Source of the DNA: Thermohalobaculum sp964576075
GTDB lineage: Bacteria > Pseudomonadota > Alphaproteobacteria > Rhodobacterales > Rhodobacteraceae
Length of the DNA stretch: 36,266 bases
Reading direction: 5' to 3'
Assembly: GCA_964576075.1 (NCBI GenBank)
Contig: CAZNTX010000034.1
Location: 1-36,266 of the forward strand
Below the pieces are notes generated by a model. The model searched no databases, was not told where the DNA came from, and worked only from the letters and a program-made list of their open reading frames with translations. Shown here one piece after another: positions 17,434 through 26,320 of this stretch. Made by a program: the position numbers and the translations under genes. Within the stretch, counting starts at the first letter, position 1. Every line of letters begins with the position of its first letter.

Positions 17434-18363
17434 TCAGGCCGGGGCCGCGCGCGCCGCCCGCGCCGCCCGCGGCGGGCGCGCCGTCCCCGCCTGGCCGTGG
17501 CGCACGAGGGCGGAGAGGAGCACCCAGAAGAGCAGCGCGTTGAAGAGATGCCAGAGCCAGTGCGTCCCGATCGGCAGCCAGTCGCAGAGCGGCTGGTCGA
17601 GGGTGCGGAAGGCGAGGCTGATCGCGAATATCCCCGCCGCCCGCATCAGGATCGGCCCCGCCGCATGCGCCCGCGCCGCGCGCAGCCAGAGCCCGACGAG
17701 GAAGAGCGCGACGAGGGCGGGATAGTAGGAGGAGGAATTGGCGAACTCCCGCACCCCCTCGGGCAGCGCCGGGCGGAGCATCCGGAAGCCCCAGGACATC
17801 AGGATCATGCCGAGGAGCGCGGCCACCGTCGCCGCCGCCGCGCCGCCCCAGGAGAGCCCGCCGAAGCGGCGCATGGCGACCGCGAAATAGCCGAGGATGA
17901 ACATGACGATGGGCCCGGAATCCGCCATCCCGGCCCAGGGCGTCGCATAGGTGTGGAAGAGGAAGGAGCCGATGGCCACCGCAATGGCGTTGCCCGCGAG
18001 CCAGGCCACCGCCCAGTCCGGCGCCGGATCGCCCCAGCGGGCGGGCTGGGCGAGGAGGCCCGCGCCGACGAAGACCACCGAGACGATGTAGACCGGCACC
18101 ACGAGCGGCAGATAGAGCGGCCCCGCCGAGAGCGCCCAGACGAGCCCGATGGTATGCGCGAAGAAGGCGACGATGCCGGCGGCCATGAGCGCGCCCGCGA
18201 GCGTCTGCCGCCCGCGGCCCGCAGGCCCGCGCCCGCCCTGCGCCCAGAGCGCGGCGAGACCGGCCACCAGGAAGGCGACGTTGGTCAGCGCGTTGAACGG
18301 CTCGGCCCAGAAGGCCGCGCTCACCCGCTCGCAATAGATGTCGATCTCGCGGCTCAGATCCAT
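17434..18363 (-). CDS. Ceramidase-domain (CREST) integral membrane hydrolase
   Basis: This 309-residue protein has about seven to eight hydrophobic helices. It shows the CREST hydrolase residue set used by alkaline ceramidases and relatives: Ser133 and His137 in SFLFHTYAT, Asp148 in MADSGP, and an HxxxH pair, His268 and His272, in THWLWHLFNA. In that family these coordinate a zinc ion that hydrolyses amide bonds in lipids. The start ATG 18363 is preceded by GGAGGCGGG. The C-terminal tail is Ala/Arg-rich. It is transcribed away from the exosortase gene, sharing a 216-base divergent region. Whether the organism makes sphingolipids is unknown, so the substrate could be another acylated amine lipid. 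Confidence 0.82.
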   Translation of the reverse strand: MDLSREIDIYCERVSAAFWAEPFNALTNVAFLVAGLAALWAQGGRGPAGRGRQTLAGALMAAGIVAFFAHTIGLVWALSAGPLYLPLVVPVYIVSVVFVGAGLLAQPARWGDPAPDWAVAWLAGNAIAVAIGSFLFHTYATPWAGMADSGPIVMFILGYFAVAMRRFGGLSWGGAAAATVAALLGMILMSWGFRMLRPALPEGVREFANSSSYYPALVALFLVGLWLRAARAHAAGPILMRAAGIFAISLAFRTLDQPLCDWLPIGTHWLWHLFNALLFWVLLSALVRHGQAGTARPPRAARAARAAPA

Positions 18364-18579
18364 ATCCCGCCTCCCGACTGTGCGCCCAAGCGCTAGATGG
18401 TGGCGCCGGCGCCGAAGTCCATCGCCCGAGAGGGTGTCACGCCGAAGCCGCGCTCACGCGAGCGCGAGCCGACCCCGCGGATGACCGATTGATTTGCCAG
18501 GGCTTTCCGGCTAGGCGAACTGTATTGGTCGAGCGTGAGGGGTGGTGCGCCGGTGCGCCCGGCGCAGGAGGAAATTGCG
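18364..18579. other. Divergent intergenic region, ceramidase-like gene / xrtD
   Basis: These 216 bases must hold promoters for both directions. Visible items are the palindrome GGCGCCGGCGCC near 18402 and an AT-richer stretch at about 18486-18530 containing TTGATTTGCC and GTATTGG. A strong GGAGGAA ribosome binding site at 18567-18573 sets the xrtD start at 18580. I cannot assign promoter boxes with a proper spacer. Confidence 0.4.
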
Positions 18580-20175
18580 ATGGACGGTCAGATCCGTGGC
18601 TCCGGCTATGCGATGAGCGGCACCGCAGGGTTCGCGGGCGGCTTGCTCCTGATGGCGCTGCACGTCCTCGCGGGCGGCTTCTTCTTCGCCTACGGCATCG
18701 ACGCGCTGATCTTCGCCTGGCAGACGCCGGAATACAGCCACGGGCCGATCATCCCGCTGCTCTCGGCCTACATGTTCCTGCGCGAGATGAAATCCGTTCC
18801 GCCGACGGCCGGGCCGGTGCGCGACCGGTGGCCGGGCGTGGCGGTGGTGCTGCTCTCGCTCGCGATCGGGCTGCTCGGGCTCGTCGTGCGCATTCCGGAC
18901 ATCGTGACCTATGCGATGATCCTCTGGATCGGGGGGACGATCCTCACCGTCTTCGGCCTGCGCCGGGGCTGGTATTTCTGGCCCTCGGTGCTGCATCTCG
19001 TCTTCATGCTGCCGCTGCCGCAGTTCATCTACTGGCCGGTGTCGATCTGGCTGCAGATGGTCTCTTCCCAGATCGGGGTGGAGATCGTGCACATGGCCGG
19101 CATCCCGGTCTATCTCGACGGCAACGTGATCGATCTCGGCGTCTACCGGCTGCAGGTGGCGGAGGCCTGTTCGGGGCTGCGCTATCTCTTCCCCGTGATG
19201 AGCTTCTCCTATGTCTTCGGCGTGCTCTATACCGGGCCGGTCTGGCACAAGATCGTGCTCCTGCTCTCCGCCGCCCCGATCACCGTGCTGATGAATTCGG
19301 TGCGGATCGGCATTATCGGCGTGATGGTGGACAATTTCGGCATCTCCTATGCCGAGGGCTTCCTGCATCTCTTCGAGGGCTGGGTGATCTTCATCTCCTG
19401 CGTGGCGATCCTCTTCGGCCTCGCCGCGCTGATGCAGCGGTTGCAGAAGGAGCCGAAGCCGCTCTCTGAATCGATCGACATGGATTTCGACGGGCTGGGG
19501 ACGCAGATCCGCCGCTCGCTCTCGATCCCGACGACGGTGGGCCTCGCCGTGGCGACCGTGGCGACGGTGGCGGTGGCCGTGGGCTGGTATGGCGCGCCAA
19601 AGCGGGCGCAGGTGGTGCCCGACCGGGTCGAGCTCGCCGAGTTCCCGGCCGAGCTCGGCGGCTGGACCGGGGTCGAGCAGGCGATCTCGCCCGAAGTCGC
19701 CCGCGTGCTCGCCGCCGACGACATGTTGGTGCGCGCCTATCGCAAGGAGGGCAGCCCGGAGGTCGATTTCATGGTCGTCTATTACCGGAAGCTGACCGAG
19801 GGGTCGGGCATTCATTCGCCCGAGGTGTGCATTCCGGCAGGGGGTTGGGAGGTCAATGCCTGGCGCCGGGCCGATATCGCGCTGGAGGACGAGGCGGGCA
19901 CGGTGATCCCGGTCAACCGCGCGATCATCCGCAAGGGGCGGGCGCGCTCGCTCGTCTACTATTGGTTCGAGCAGGGCGGTCGTCGCATCACCTCGGACTA
20001 CGTGGCGAAGTTCTACACGGTCTACGACAGCCTGACCCGCGGGCGGACCGAGGGCGCGCTCGTGCGCGTCATCACCCCCCTCGCGCCCGGAGAGCCCGAG
20101 GCCGCGGGTGCGGCGCGCCTCAACGAGGTGCTGAGCCGCGCCGCGCCCCATCTGCCGAAGCACCTGCCGAAGTGA
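18580..20175 (+). CDS. xrtD: Exosortase fused to EpsI domain (XrtD type)
   Basis: This 531-residue inner-membrane protein has an N-terminal exosortase with about eight helices and a C-terminal EpsI domain. The exosortase catalytic triad is present: Cys197 in VAEACSGLRYL, Arg242 in LMNSVRIGIIG and His263 in FLHLFEGW. After a last helix near residue 325 comes an EpsI-like periplasmic domain with FPAELGGWTGVEQ and HSPEVCIPAGGW (His412, Cys417). Single-chain exosortase-EpsI fusions are typical of XrtD, which processes VPLPA-CTERM tails in Rhodobacterales. ATG 18580 is preferred over the in-frame GTG at 18535 because GGAGGAA lies 6 bases upstream. It is predicted to cleave C-terminal sorting signals during export. 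No substrate is encoded nearby. Confidence 0.88.
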   Translation: MDGQIRGSGYAMSGTAGFAGGLLLMALHVLAGGFFFAYGIDALIFAWQTPEYSHGPIIPLLSAYMFLREMKSVPPTAGPVRDRWPGVAVVLLSLAIGLLGLVVRIPDIVTYAMILWIGGTILTVFGLRRGWYFWPSVLHLVFMLPLPQFIYWPVSIWLQMVSSQIGVEIVHMAGIPVYLDGNVIDLGVYRLQVAEACSGLRYLFPVMSFSYVFGVLYTGPVWHKIVLLLSAAPITVLMNSVRIGIIGVMVDNFGISYAEGFLHLFEGWVIFISCVAILFGLAALMQRLQKEPKPLSESIDMDFDGLGTQIRRSLSIPTTVGLAVATVATVAVAVGWYGAPKRAQVVPDRVELAEFPAELGGWTGVEQAISPEVARVLAADDMLVRAYRKEGSPEVDFMVVYYRKLTEGSGIHSPEVCIPAGGWEVNAWRRADIALEDEAGTVIPVNRAIIRKGRARSLVYYWFEQGGRRITSDYVAKFYTVYDSLTRGRTEGALVRVITPLAPGEPEAAGAARLNEVLSRAAPHLPKHLPK

Positions 20176-20237
20176 CCCGTCTGCAGCACCCGTCCCGCAT
20201 TGATACCGCAGTGCAGAAACGGTCCACCGAAGTCGCT

Positions 20238-20265
20238 TTGCCGCCGGTCGCTTTTCCGTTATAGC
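20238..20265 (+). promoter_or_regulatory. Candidate sigma-70 promoter upstream of the TPR lipoprotein gene
   Basis: TTGCCG (20238-20243) and TATAGC (20260-20265) are separated by 16 bases in the 183-base gap between xrtD and the TPR gene. This suggests an internal promoter that could uncouple the accessory genes from xrtD. Confidence 0.4.
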
Positions 20266-20358
20266 ACCGTGACGATGTCGCTCTTTTCGTGGGGGCGGGG
20301 CGGCGTCGCGCGCCCGGCCGCGCGAGGCGGGGTGCAAGAGACGCAAGGGAGCCTTTTG

Positions 20359-22818
20359 ATGACCGCCATCGCGACCGCTGCGCCCGTTCCGCGCCGCCTC
20401 CGCCCCGCCCGCATCGCCCTTTGGCTCGTGGCCGCCCTCGCGGCGCTGCTGCTCGCAGGCTGCGACAGCGTGGAGGAGCGCGCCGAGAAGCACTACCAGA
20501 ACGGCATGGAGCTTCTCGCCGAGGACAATCCGATCAAGGCGAGCCTCGAATTCCGCAACGCGATCAAGCTCAACGACAACCATGTCGGCGCCAATCTCGA
20601 GCTCGGGCGGATCTACGAGGAGCAGAAGAACTACACCGCCGCGGTGCATCAGTATCGCAAGGTGATCGCGCTCGACGCCTCCCAGCTCGACGCGCATCTG
20701 AGCCTCGCCCAGATCCTGCTCGCCTTCAACGAGGTGGAGCAGGCCGTCACCTCGACGCTCGCCGCCGCCCAGCTCGCCCCCGAGAAGCTCGAGGTGCTCA
20801 CCCTCGAGGCGGTGCTCGCGATGCGCGTCGGCGAGATGGAGAAGGCCAAGGCCAAGGCCGACAAGGCGCTCCAGCTCGACGAGGACAACGGCGATGCCTG
20901 GATCGTGCTCGCCGCCATCGCCCGGCGCGACGGCGATCTCGAGACCGCGCTCGAGCGCGCGAACGAGGGCCGGGCCCGCGATCCGGAGAACACCCGGGTG
21001 CTTCTCTTCCGCATCGCGCTGCTCGGCGAGATGAACAAGAACGAGGAGCTCGGCCGCGATCTCAAACAGCTCGTGGTCCTCGAGCCCGAGGCGATCTCCT
21101 ATTGGGAGACCCTCGCCCGTTGGCAGCTCGCGAACGAAAGCTATGGCGAGGCGACGGACACGCTGCGCGAGCTCTCCGAGCTCGCCCCCGACGACACCGA
21201 CCGCCAGCTCGATCTGGTCCGCCTGATCAACCGCACCCAGGGCCGGGAGGCCGCGATCTCGGAGCTCGAGCGCCTGATCGAGCTGCGCAAGGAGAGCGAC
21301 GCGCTCGGCAATCTCGAGCTCGCCATGGCGGATATCGAGATGAAGGGCGGCGATCGCGAGGCGGCGAAGGCCCGTCTTGAGCGCATCCTGTCCGAGTTCT
21401 CCGACAACGCCGATGTCGTGGGCCTCGCCCGCCCCGCGCTCGCCCGCCTCCACATCGCCGACAACAACATCCAGACCGCGCTGACGCTGATCCAGGAGCA
21501 GCTCGCGACCGATCCCTCGCATGTGCGGGCGCTGACCCTGCGCGGGCGGATCCGGATCGAGCAGGAGCGCTACGACGAAGCGATCCGCGACCTGCGCGCG
21601 GCGGAGGCGGAGGCGCCGGACGATGTGGAGACGCTGCGCCTCCTCGCCGTCGCCCATGAGCGCAACGGCAGCCGCGATCTCGCCGGCGACCGGCTCGCCG
21701 CCGCGGTCGAGGCGTCGGAGCACACCCCGCGCGAGGTTCTGGCCTATGCCCGCCATCTGCTGATGGACGACCGGGGCGACGCGGCCGAGACCGTGATCCA
21801 GGAGGCGCTCGCCCGGCGCCGGGGCGATCTGCAGCTCATCCAGGCGCTCGCCCGGGTCAAGCTGCGCAACCGCGACTTCTCCGGCGTCGAACGGATCGCC
21901 CAGGCGCTGCAGGGGAACGAGGCGACGAAAGATCTGGGGGACCGTCTGCTCGCCGCGGCCCTCGCCGGCCAGGAACGCTACGACGAGACCATCGAGATCC
22001 TCGAGGCCGGCGCCGAGATGAGCGACAATCGCGGGGCCTATCTCTCCGCCCTCGTCGCCACGCATATGCGCAACGACGACCTGCCAGCGGCGAAGCGGCT
22101 GATCGAGGAGGCGCTCGCCGAGAATTCGCGCGACGATGCGGCGCTGCGCCTCGGCGCGACCATCGCGCTCGTCGAGCAGAAGCAGGACGAGGCGGGCGAG
22201 ATGTTCCGCCGCGCCGTCGCCGCCGCGCCGGACCGCGCGATCAATCACCTGTCGCTCTTCCGCTACCACAGCGCCCGCGGCGAACAGGAGGTGGCCGAGC
22301 GCGCGCTCCGCGCCGGGCTCGACACCACCGACAGCAACATCCTGCGCCTCAGCCTCGCCATGGTGCTCGAGCGCAGCGGGCGGATCGACGAGGCGATCGC
22401 CGAATACGAGGCGCTCTATGCGAGCCAGCCGGGCTCCGCGATCGTCGCCAACAATCTCGCGAGCCTGATCACCGACAACGACCCGACGCCCGAGCAGATC
22501 GACCGCGCCTTCACCATCGCCAAGCGCCTGCGGGACACGGATGTGCCGCATTTCCAGGATACCTACGCCTGGCTGATGTATCTGCGCGGCGACGCGGAGG
22601 GGGCGGTCGAGGAGTTCGAGGAGATCGTGGAGAAACTGGGCGATAACCCGATCGTGCAATATCATTACGGGACGGTTCTGGCGGAGGTCGGCCGCGTCGA
22701 GGAAGCCCGGGCCGCGCTGACGAAGGCGCTGGAGCTGGCCGGCGATCGCACGATCCCGCAGATCGAGGACGCGCAGGCCAAGCTCGACGGCCTGTCTCCG
22801 GCAGCCGCCGCCGAGTGA
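20359..22818 (+). CDS. prsT: PrsT-like TPR-repeat lipoprotein
   Basis: This 819-residue protein begins with a basic region and a hydrophobic helix ending in the lipobox LLLAGC (Cys at about residue 35), followed by DSVEERAEKHYQNGMELL. The remainder is almost entirely tetratricopeptide repeats (for example GANLELGRIYEEQKNYTAAVHQYRKV). The size and architecture match the PEP-CTERM-system TPR lipoprotein PrsT, a periplasmic scaffold associated with exosortase/EPS loci. ATG 20359 is chosen because AAGGGAG lies 7 bases before it and because it yields a clean lipoprotein signal. An upstream in-frame extension would put about 50 charged residues before the signal. The exact partner proteins are unknown. 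Confidence 0.83.
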   Translation: MTAIATAAPVPRRLRPARIALWLVAALAALLLAGCDSVEERAEKHYQNGMELLAEDNPIKASLEFRNAIKLNDNHVGANLELGRIYEEQKNYTAAVHQYRKVIALDASQLDAHLSLAQILLAFNEVEQAVTSTLAAAQLAPEKLEVLTLEAVLAMRVGEMEKAKAKADKALQLDEDNGDAWIVLAAIARRDGDLETALERANEGRARDPENTRVLLFRIALLGEMNKNEELGRDLKQLVVLEPEAISYWETLARWQLANESYGEATDTLRELSELAPDDTDRQLDLVRLINRTQGREAAISELERLIELRKESDALGNLELAMADIEMKGGDREAAKARLERILSEFSDNADVVGLARPALARLHIADNNIQTALTLIQEQLATDPSHVRALTLRGRIRIEQERYDEAIRDLRAAEAEAPDDVETLRLLAVAHERNGSRDLAGDRLAAAVEASEHTPREVLAYARHLLMDDRGDAAETVIQEALARRRGDLQLIQALARVKLRNRDFSGVERIAQALQGNEATKDLGDRLLAAALAGQERYDETIEILEAGAEMSDNRGAYLSALVATHMRNDDLPAAKRLIEEALAENSRDDAALRLGATIALVEQKQDEAGEMFRRAVAAAPDRAINHLSLFRYHSARGEQEVAERALRAGLDTTDSNILRLSLAMVLERSGRIDEAIAEYEALYASQPGSAIVANNLASLITDNDPTPEQIDRAFTIAKRLRDTDVPHFQDTYAWLMYLRGDAEGAVEEFEEIVEKLGDNPIVQYHYGTVLAEVGRVEEARAALTKALELAGDRTIPQIEDAQAKLDGLSPAAAAE

Positions 22819-22846
22819 CCGGACGCCGCGGGCGAGGACCGACGCG

Positions 22847-23716
22847 ATGTACGAAGCCTTCTACGGCCTGAAACACCGGCCGTTCCTGATGACCGCGGAC
22901 CCGGACTTTCTCTACTGGTCCAACACCCATACGCTGGCTTTCACCATGCTGCGCTATGGGGTGACCAGCCGGGCGCCGCTCACGGTGATCACGGGCGAGA
23001 TCGGGTCGGGCAAGACGACGCTCATCCGCCACCTGATGAACGAACTTCCCGAGGAGGTCGTCGTCGGGCTGGTCTCCAACATGCAGGAGGGCCGCGGCGA
23101 CCTGCTGCATTGGGTGATGATGTCGTTCGACCAGCCGTTCGACGACGCCAACTACGTGCGCAACTTCCAGCGCTTCCAGGATTTCCTGGTGGAGAACTAT
23201 GCCGAGGGCAAGCGCTCGATCCTGATCGTCGACGAGGCGCAGAACATGTCGCCCGCCTCGCTCGAGGAGCTGCGCATGCTCTCCAACATCAACGCCGACA
23301 AGGACGAGTTGCTGCAGATCATCCTCGTCGGCCAGCCGCAGCTGCGCGAACTGCTGAAGGAGCCGGAGCTCGCCCAGGTGGTCCAGCGCATCGCCGCCGA
23401 CTTCCATATCGACGCGCTCGGGCCCGAGGACGTGCACGACTACATCCAGCACCGGCTCGAAGTCGCGGGCGCGGCCTATCAGATCTTCCCCGCGCATACC
23501 TGCGAGCTGATCCACGAGGCGACGGGCGGGATCCCCCGCCTCGTCAACTCGCTTTGCGACCTCTGTCTGGTATATGGTTTCTCCGACGATCAGCGGACGA
23601 TCACCGAGGAGGTGCTGCGCGACTTCCTCTCCGGCGTCGAGAAGCACGGGATCTTCGCGAAGTTCCGGCCGCTCGCCCGCCCGCCGGTCCTCGTCCGCCA
23701 GTCGCAGACGAACTGA
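22847..23716 (+). CDS. ExeA/GspA-like AAA ATPase of exosortase EPS loci
   Basis: This 289-residue protein begins MYEAFYGLKHRPFLMTADPDFLYW, the hallmark of ExeA-like ATPases. Walker A is GEIGSGKT (50-57) and Walker B ILIVDEAQN has Asp129/Glu130, followed by sensor residues in ILVGQPQLRELL and the C-terminal helical lid with GGIPRLVNSLCD. It is shorter than GspA (no peptidoglycan-binding C terminus) and corresponds to the ATPase found next to Wzz and CpsD in XrtA-type exosortase polysaccharide clusters. It is cytoplasmic and its role in polymer assembly or secretion is undefined. It starts 28 bases after the TPR gene and is followed 27 bases later by the chain-length gene, so it belongs to one operon. 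Confidence 0.83.
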   Translation: MYEAFYGLKHRPFLMTADPDFLYWSNTHTLAFTMLRYGVTSRAPLTVITGEIGSGKTTLIRHLMNELPEEVVVGLVSNMQEGRGDLLHWVMMSFDQPFDDANYVRNFQRFQDFLVENYAEGKRSILIVDEAQNMSPASLEELRMLSNINADKDELLQIILVGQPQLRELLKEPELAQVVQRIAADFHIDALGPEDVHDYIQHRLEVAGAAYQIFPAHTCELIHEATGGIPRLVNSLCDLCLVYGFSDDQRTITEEVLRDFLSGVEKHGIFAKFRPLARPPVLVRQSQTN

Positions 23717-23743
23717 GGCGACAGCCCTCGAAAGGAGCCGACC

Positions 23744-25342
23744 ATGGAAGGCATCAAGATCGGCGACATCGTCCGAATGCTGCGCCGCCGCGCGGTGATG
23801 ATCGTGAGCATCGTCGTCGTCTTCAGCGGCCTCGCGGCGATGGTGGCGTATTTCATTCCGCCCACCTATGTCGCTACGGCCAAGATCCTGATCGAGGGGC
23901 AGCAGATCCCGAGCCAGCTCGCCAGCTCGACCGTCACGGCCTCGATCAACGAGCGGCTCGAGGTGATCCGGCAGCGCCTGATGACGCGCGCCAACCTGCT
24001 CGACCTCGTCGACCGGCTCGATCTCTATGGCGAGCGCGACGACCTCTCGAAGACCGCGAAGGTCAATCTGATCCGCGGCTCCACCGCGATCCGCAAGATC
24101 AGGGTCCAGGCCGGCCCGCGCCAGACAGTCGTCGCCGCCTTCACCATCTCCTACAGCGACAGCAACCCCCAGCGCGCCGCTCAGATCACCAACGAATTCG
24201 TCACCATGGTGCTCGAGCAGAACATCCGGGCGCGCTCGGCACGCGCCTCGGAGACGCACGACTTCTTCAAGGAGGAGGTCGCGCAGGTCGAGCGGGAGCT
24301 GTCGCGCGCCGAGGCCGAGCTGGCGGACTTCAAGATCCGCAACGAGCTGGCCCTGCCGAGCTCGCTCGACTATCGCCGCCGCGAGCTCGATTCGATCCGC
24401 AAGGCCCGTTTCGAGCGGAAGGGCCGGATCCTCAAGCTCGAGGAGCAGCGCCACGAGCTCCAGACCGCGCTGGACACCGGTCGCTATGCCGACGCGGTCG
24501 GCACGGCGTTGACCCAGGAGCAGAAGGATCTCGAGGCCCTGCGCATCGAGCTCACCCGCGCGCTCAGCATCTATGCCGAGAGCCACTACAAGGTGCGCAG
24601 CCTCAGAAGCCGGATCGAGGCGATGGAGGAGGCGCTGAGCGGCACCGGGAATGCGGCCGCCCTCGAGAGCACCGCCGATCGTGCCGCCCGCATCAAGGCC
24701 GGGATCGAGCGGCAGATCAAGGCGCTCGACACCGAGCTCGAGCTGCTGCGCACCGAGGAGACGCAGGCGGAGGAGCGCGTCGCCGAGCTCGAGCGCTCGA
24801 TCGAGCGCACGCCAGAGGTCGCGCTGGAGCTCGGGGCCCTCAACCGCCGGATCGAGGATCTCCGGATCCGCTTCGACCAGGCGATCCGCAAGCAGGCCTT
24901 CGCCGCCACCGGCGAGAAGCTCGAGGTCAACCGCCAGGCCGAGCGCTTCGAGGTGATCGAGCAGGCCCAGGTGCCGGACCGTCCGACCTCGCCCAACCGG
25001 GAGGCCATCGCCATCGGCGGCTTCGCCGGCAGCCTGGGCGCGGCGATCTCCCTCGCGCTGCTCCTCGGCTTCCTCAACAGCTCGATCCGCACCGTCGGCG
25101 ATCTCGAGCGCAAGCTGGAGATGCGCCCGTTGATGACCGTCCCCTACATCACGACGGACCGGGAGCGCCGGCGCTCGCGCCGCGAGATCTATTTGCTGCT
25201 GACGCTCGCCTTCGTCATCGTGCCCGTGGCGCTCTATGCGATCGACCAGTATTATCTGCCGCTCGAGCTTCTCCTCGAGAACTTCGTCGACCGGACGGGC
25301 CTGCGCGGCATCTTCAACCGCATCGGCGGCATGATCGGCTGA
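23744..25342 (+). CDS. Wzz/GNVR chain-length determinant protein
   Basis: This 532-residue polysaccharide co-polymerase has an N-terminal helix (RRRAVMIVSIVVVFSGLAAMVAYF, about 12-35), followed by the Wzz beta-region (PPTYVATAKILIEGQQIP). A long central coiled coil follows (about 180-390, rich in ELERSIER-type heptads), then the Pro-rich stretch VPDRPTSPNREAIAIGG leading into the second membrane helix at about 425-445. An additional hydrophobic segment at about 483-505 (YLLLTLAFVIVPVALYAI) is characteristic of the longer exosortase-associated versions. It sets polymer length in the inner membrane together with the adjacent kinase. A good RBS (AAAGGAG) precedes ATG 23744. Confidence 0.87.
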   Translation: MEGIKIGDIVRMLRRRAVMIVSIVVVFSGLAAMVAYFIPPTYVATAKILIEGQQIPSQLASSTVTASINERLEVIRQRLMTRANLLDLVDRLDLYGERDDLSKTAKVNLIRGSTAIRKIRVQAGPRQTVVAAFTISYSDSNPQRAAQITNEFVTMVLEQNIRARSARASETHDFFKEEVAQVERELSRAEAELADFKIRNELALPSSLDYRRRELDSIRKARFERKGRILKLEEQRHELQTALDTGRYADAVGTALTQEQKDLEALRIELTRALSIYAESHYKVRSLRSRIEAMEEALSGTGNAAALESTADRAARIKAGIERQIKALDTELELLRTEETQAEERVAELERSIERTPEVALELGALNRRIEDLRIRFDQAIRKQAFAATGEKLEVNRQAERFEVIEQAQVPDRPTSPNREAIAIGGFAGSLGAAISLALLLGFLNSSIRTVGDLERKLEMRPLMTVPYITTDRERRRSRREIYLLLTLAFVIVPVALYAIDQYYLPLELLLENFVDRTGLRGIFNRIGGMIG

Positions 25343-25372
25343 CGGGCGCCGGCGCCATATCGGAGCGAGACC

Positions 25373-26227
25373 ATGGTCGAACGTCTTAAGATCGCCATCG
25401 CCAAGGCCCGCGAGCGCCGGGCGACCGGGGCGGGTGCCCCGCCCCCGCCGCCGGCCGACCCCGTGGCGCAGGCCTCCCCCTCGGCGGTGGACGCGGCCTG
25501 GTCCTCGCTCGCCGAGCTCAAGATCAATCCGAAGGTGCTGGAGTCGGAGCGCATCGTCACGCGGCAGAAATCCGACGCCGCGCATATCGCCTTCGACATG
25601 CTGCGCACCCGGCTCGCCAAGCTCGCGCTGGAGCAGGGCTGGAAGCGGATCGGCATCACCTCGCCCTCCAAGGGCTGCGGCAAGACGGTGATCAGCGCCA
25701 ATCTCGCCTTCTCCTTCGCCCGCCATCCGGAGACGCGGACGATCCTGGTCGATCTCGATCTGCGCTCGCCGCGGCTGTCCTCCTGCCTGGGCGTCACCGA
25801 ACGCCGCGCGATCAACTGGCTGCTCTCGGGCGCCACCCGGCCGGAGAACTATCTGCAGCGGATCGGGGAGCGTTTCGCCCTCGCGCTCAACACCCAGCGT
25901 GTCCGCGACGCTTCCGAAGTGCTGCAGAACGCCTCGACGCCGAAGGTGCTCGAGGGCATGCTCGAGCAGTTCCGCCCCGACATCATCATCTACGACATGC
26001 CGCCGATGCTGGTCGGCGACGACACGATCGCGTTCCTCAAGCATCTCGATGCGGTGCTGCTCGTGATCGCCTCGGGCGAGACCAAGCCCTACGAGGTCGA
26101 GGAGTGCGAGAACCTCATCATGGACGAGACCAACTTCCTCGGCGTCCTCCTCAATAAGGTCGAGCGCGGCGCCGGCTCGGACTACTATTACGGCTACGGC
26201 TATGGCTACGGCAACACCAACGACTGA
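25373..26227 (+). CDS. CpsD/CapB-type tyrosine kinase (BY-kinase)
   Basis: This 284-residue cytoplasmic BY-kinase has a Pro/Ala-rich N terminus (about 15-40), then Walker A SPSKGCGKT at 97-105, Walker A' ILVDLDLRSPRL, and a Walker B-like IIIYDMPPML. The C-terminal tail has six tyrosines in a run (Tyr271, 272, 273, 275, 277 and 279, interleaved with Gly), the expected autophosphorylation cluster. In related systems, phosphorylation of this tail cycles with assembly state of the Wzz partner encoded just upstream (31-base gap). The call is strong from the motif set. Which phosphorylation state favours polymer export here is unknown. Confidence 0.88.
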   Translation: MVERLKIAIAKARERRATGAGAPPPPPADPVAQASPSAVDAAWSSLAELKINPKVLESERIVTRQKSDAAHIAFDMLRTRLAKLALEQGWKRIGITSPSKGCGKTVISANLAFSFARHPETRTILVDLDLRSPRLSSCLGVTERRAINWLLSGATRPENYLQRIGERFALALNTQRVRDASEVLQNASTPKVLEGMLEQFRPDIIIYDMPPMLVGDDTIAFLKHLDAVLLVIASGETKPYEVEECENLIMDETNFLGVLLNKVERGAGSDYYYGYGYGYGNTND

Positions 26228-26320
26228 TCACTAGGCCGAATCAATAAAACAATGGACGCGCGAATCGTTTTCGGGTAGTCACTCTCGACGGGTCGACACA
26301 CACCGAAGGAGGGGTTCGCG
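26228..26320 (+). other. AT-rich spacer before the exporter gene
   Basis: This 93-base gap is the most AT-rich stretch of the locus (AATCAATAAAACAATGG). TGGACG at 26253 and TAGTCA at 26276, 17 bases apart, are a poor promoter match. A good RBS (GAAGGAGGGG) precedes ATG 26321. It may hold an internal promoter for the export genes. Confidence 0.25.

Noticed and set aside
20200..20358. Upstream extension of the TPR lipoprotein to an ATG at 20200
   Set aside because: It would bury the lipoprotein signal behind about 50 residues and overlap the probable promoter. ATG 20359 has a good RBS.
18511..22665. A 1384-codon open frame on the minus strand
   Set aside because: It is antisense to the exosortase and TPR genes, is rich in Arg/Gly/His/Asp without domain motifs, and arises from codon bias in high-GC DNA.
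22511..26044. A 1177-codon minus-strand frame across the ATPase, Wzz and kinase genes
   Set aside because: The opposite strand encodes clear families with good RBSs and motifs, and this frame shows none.
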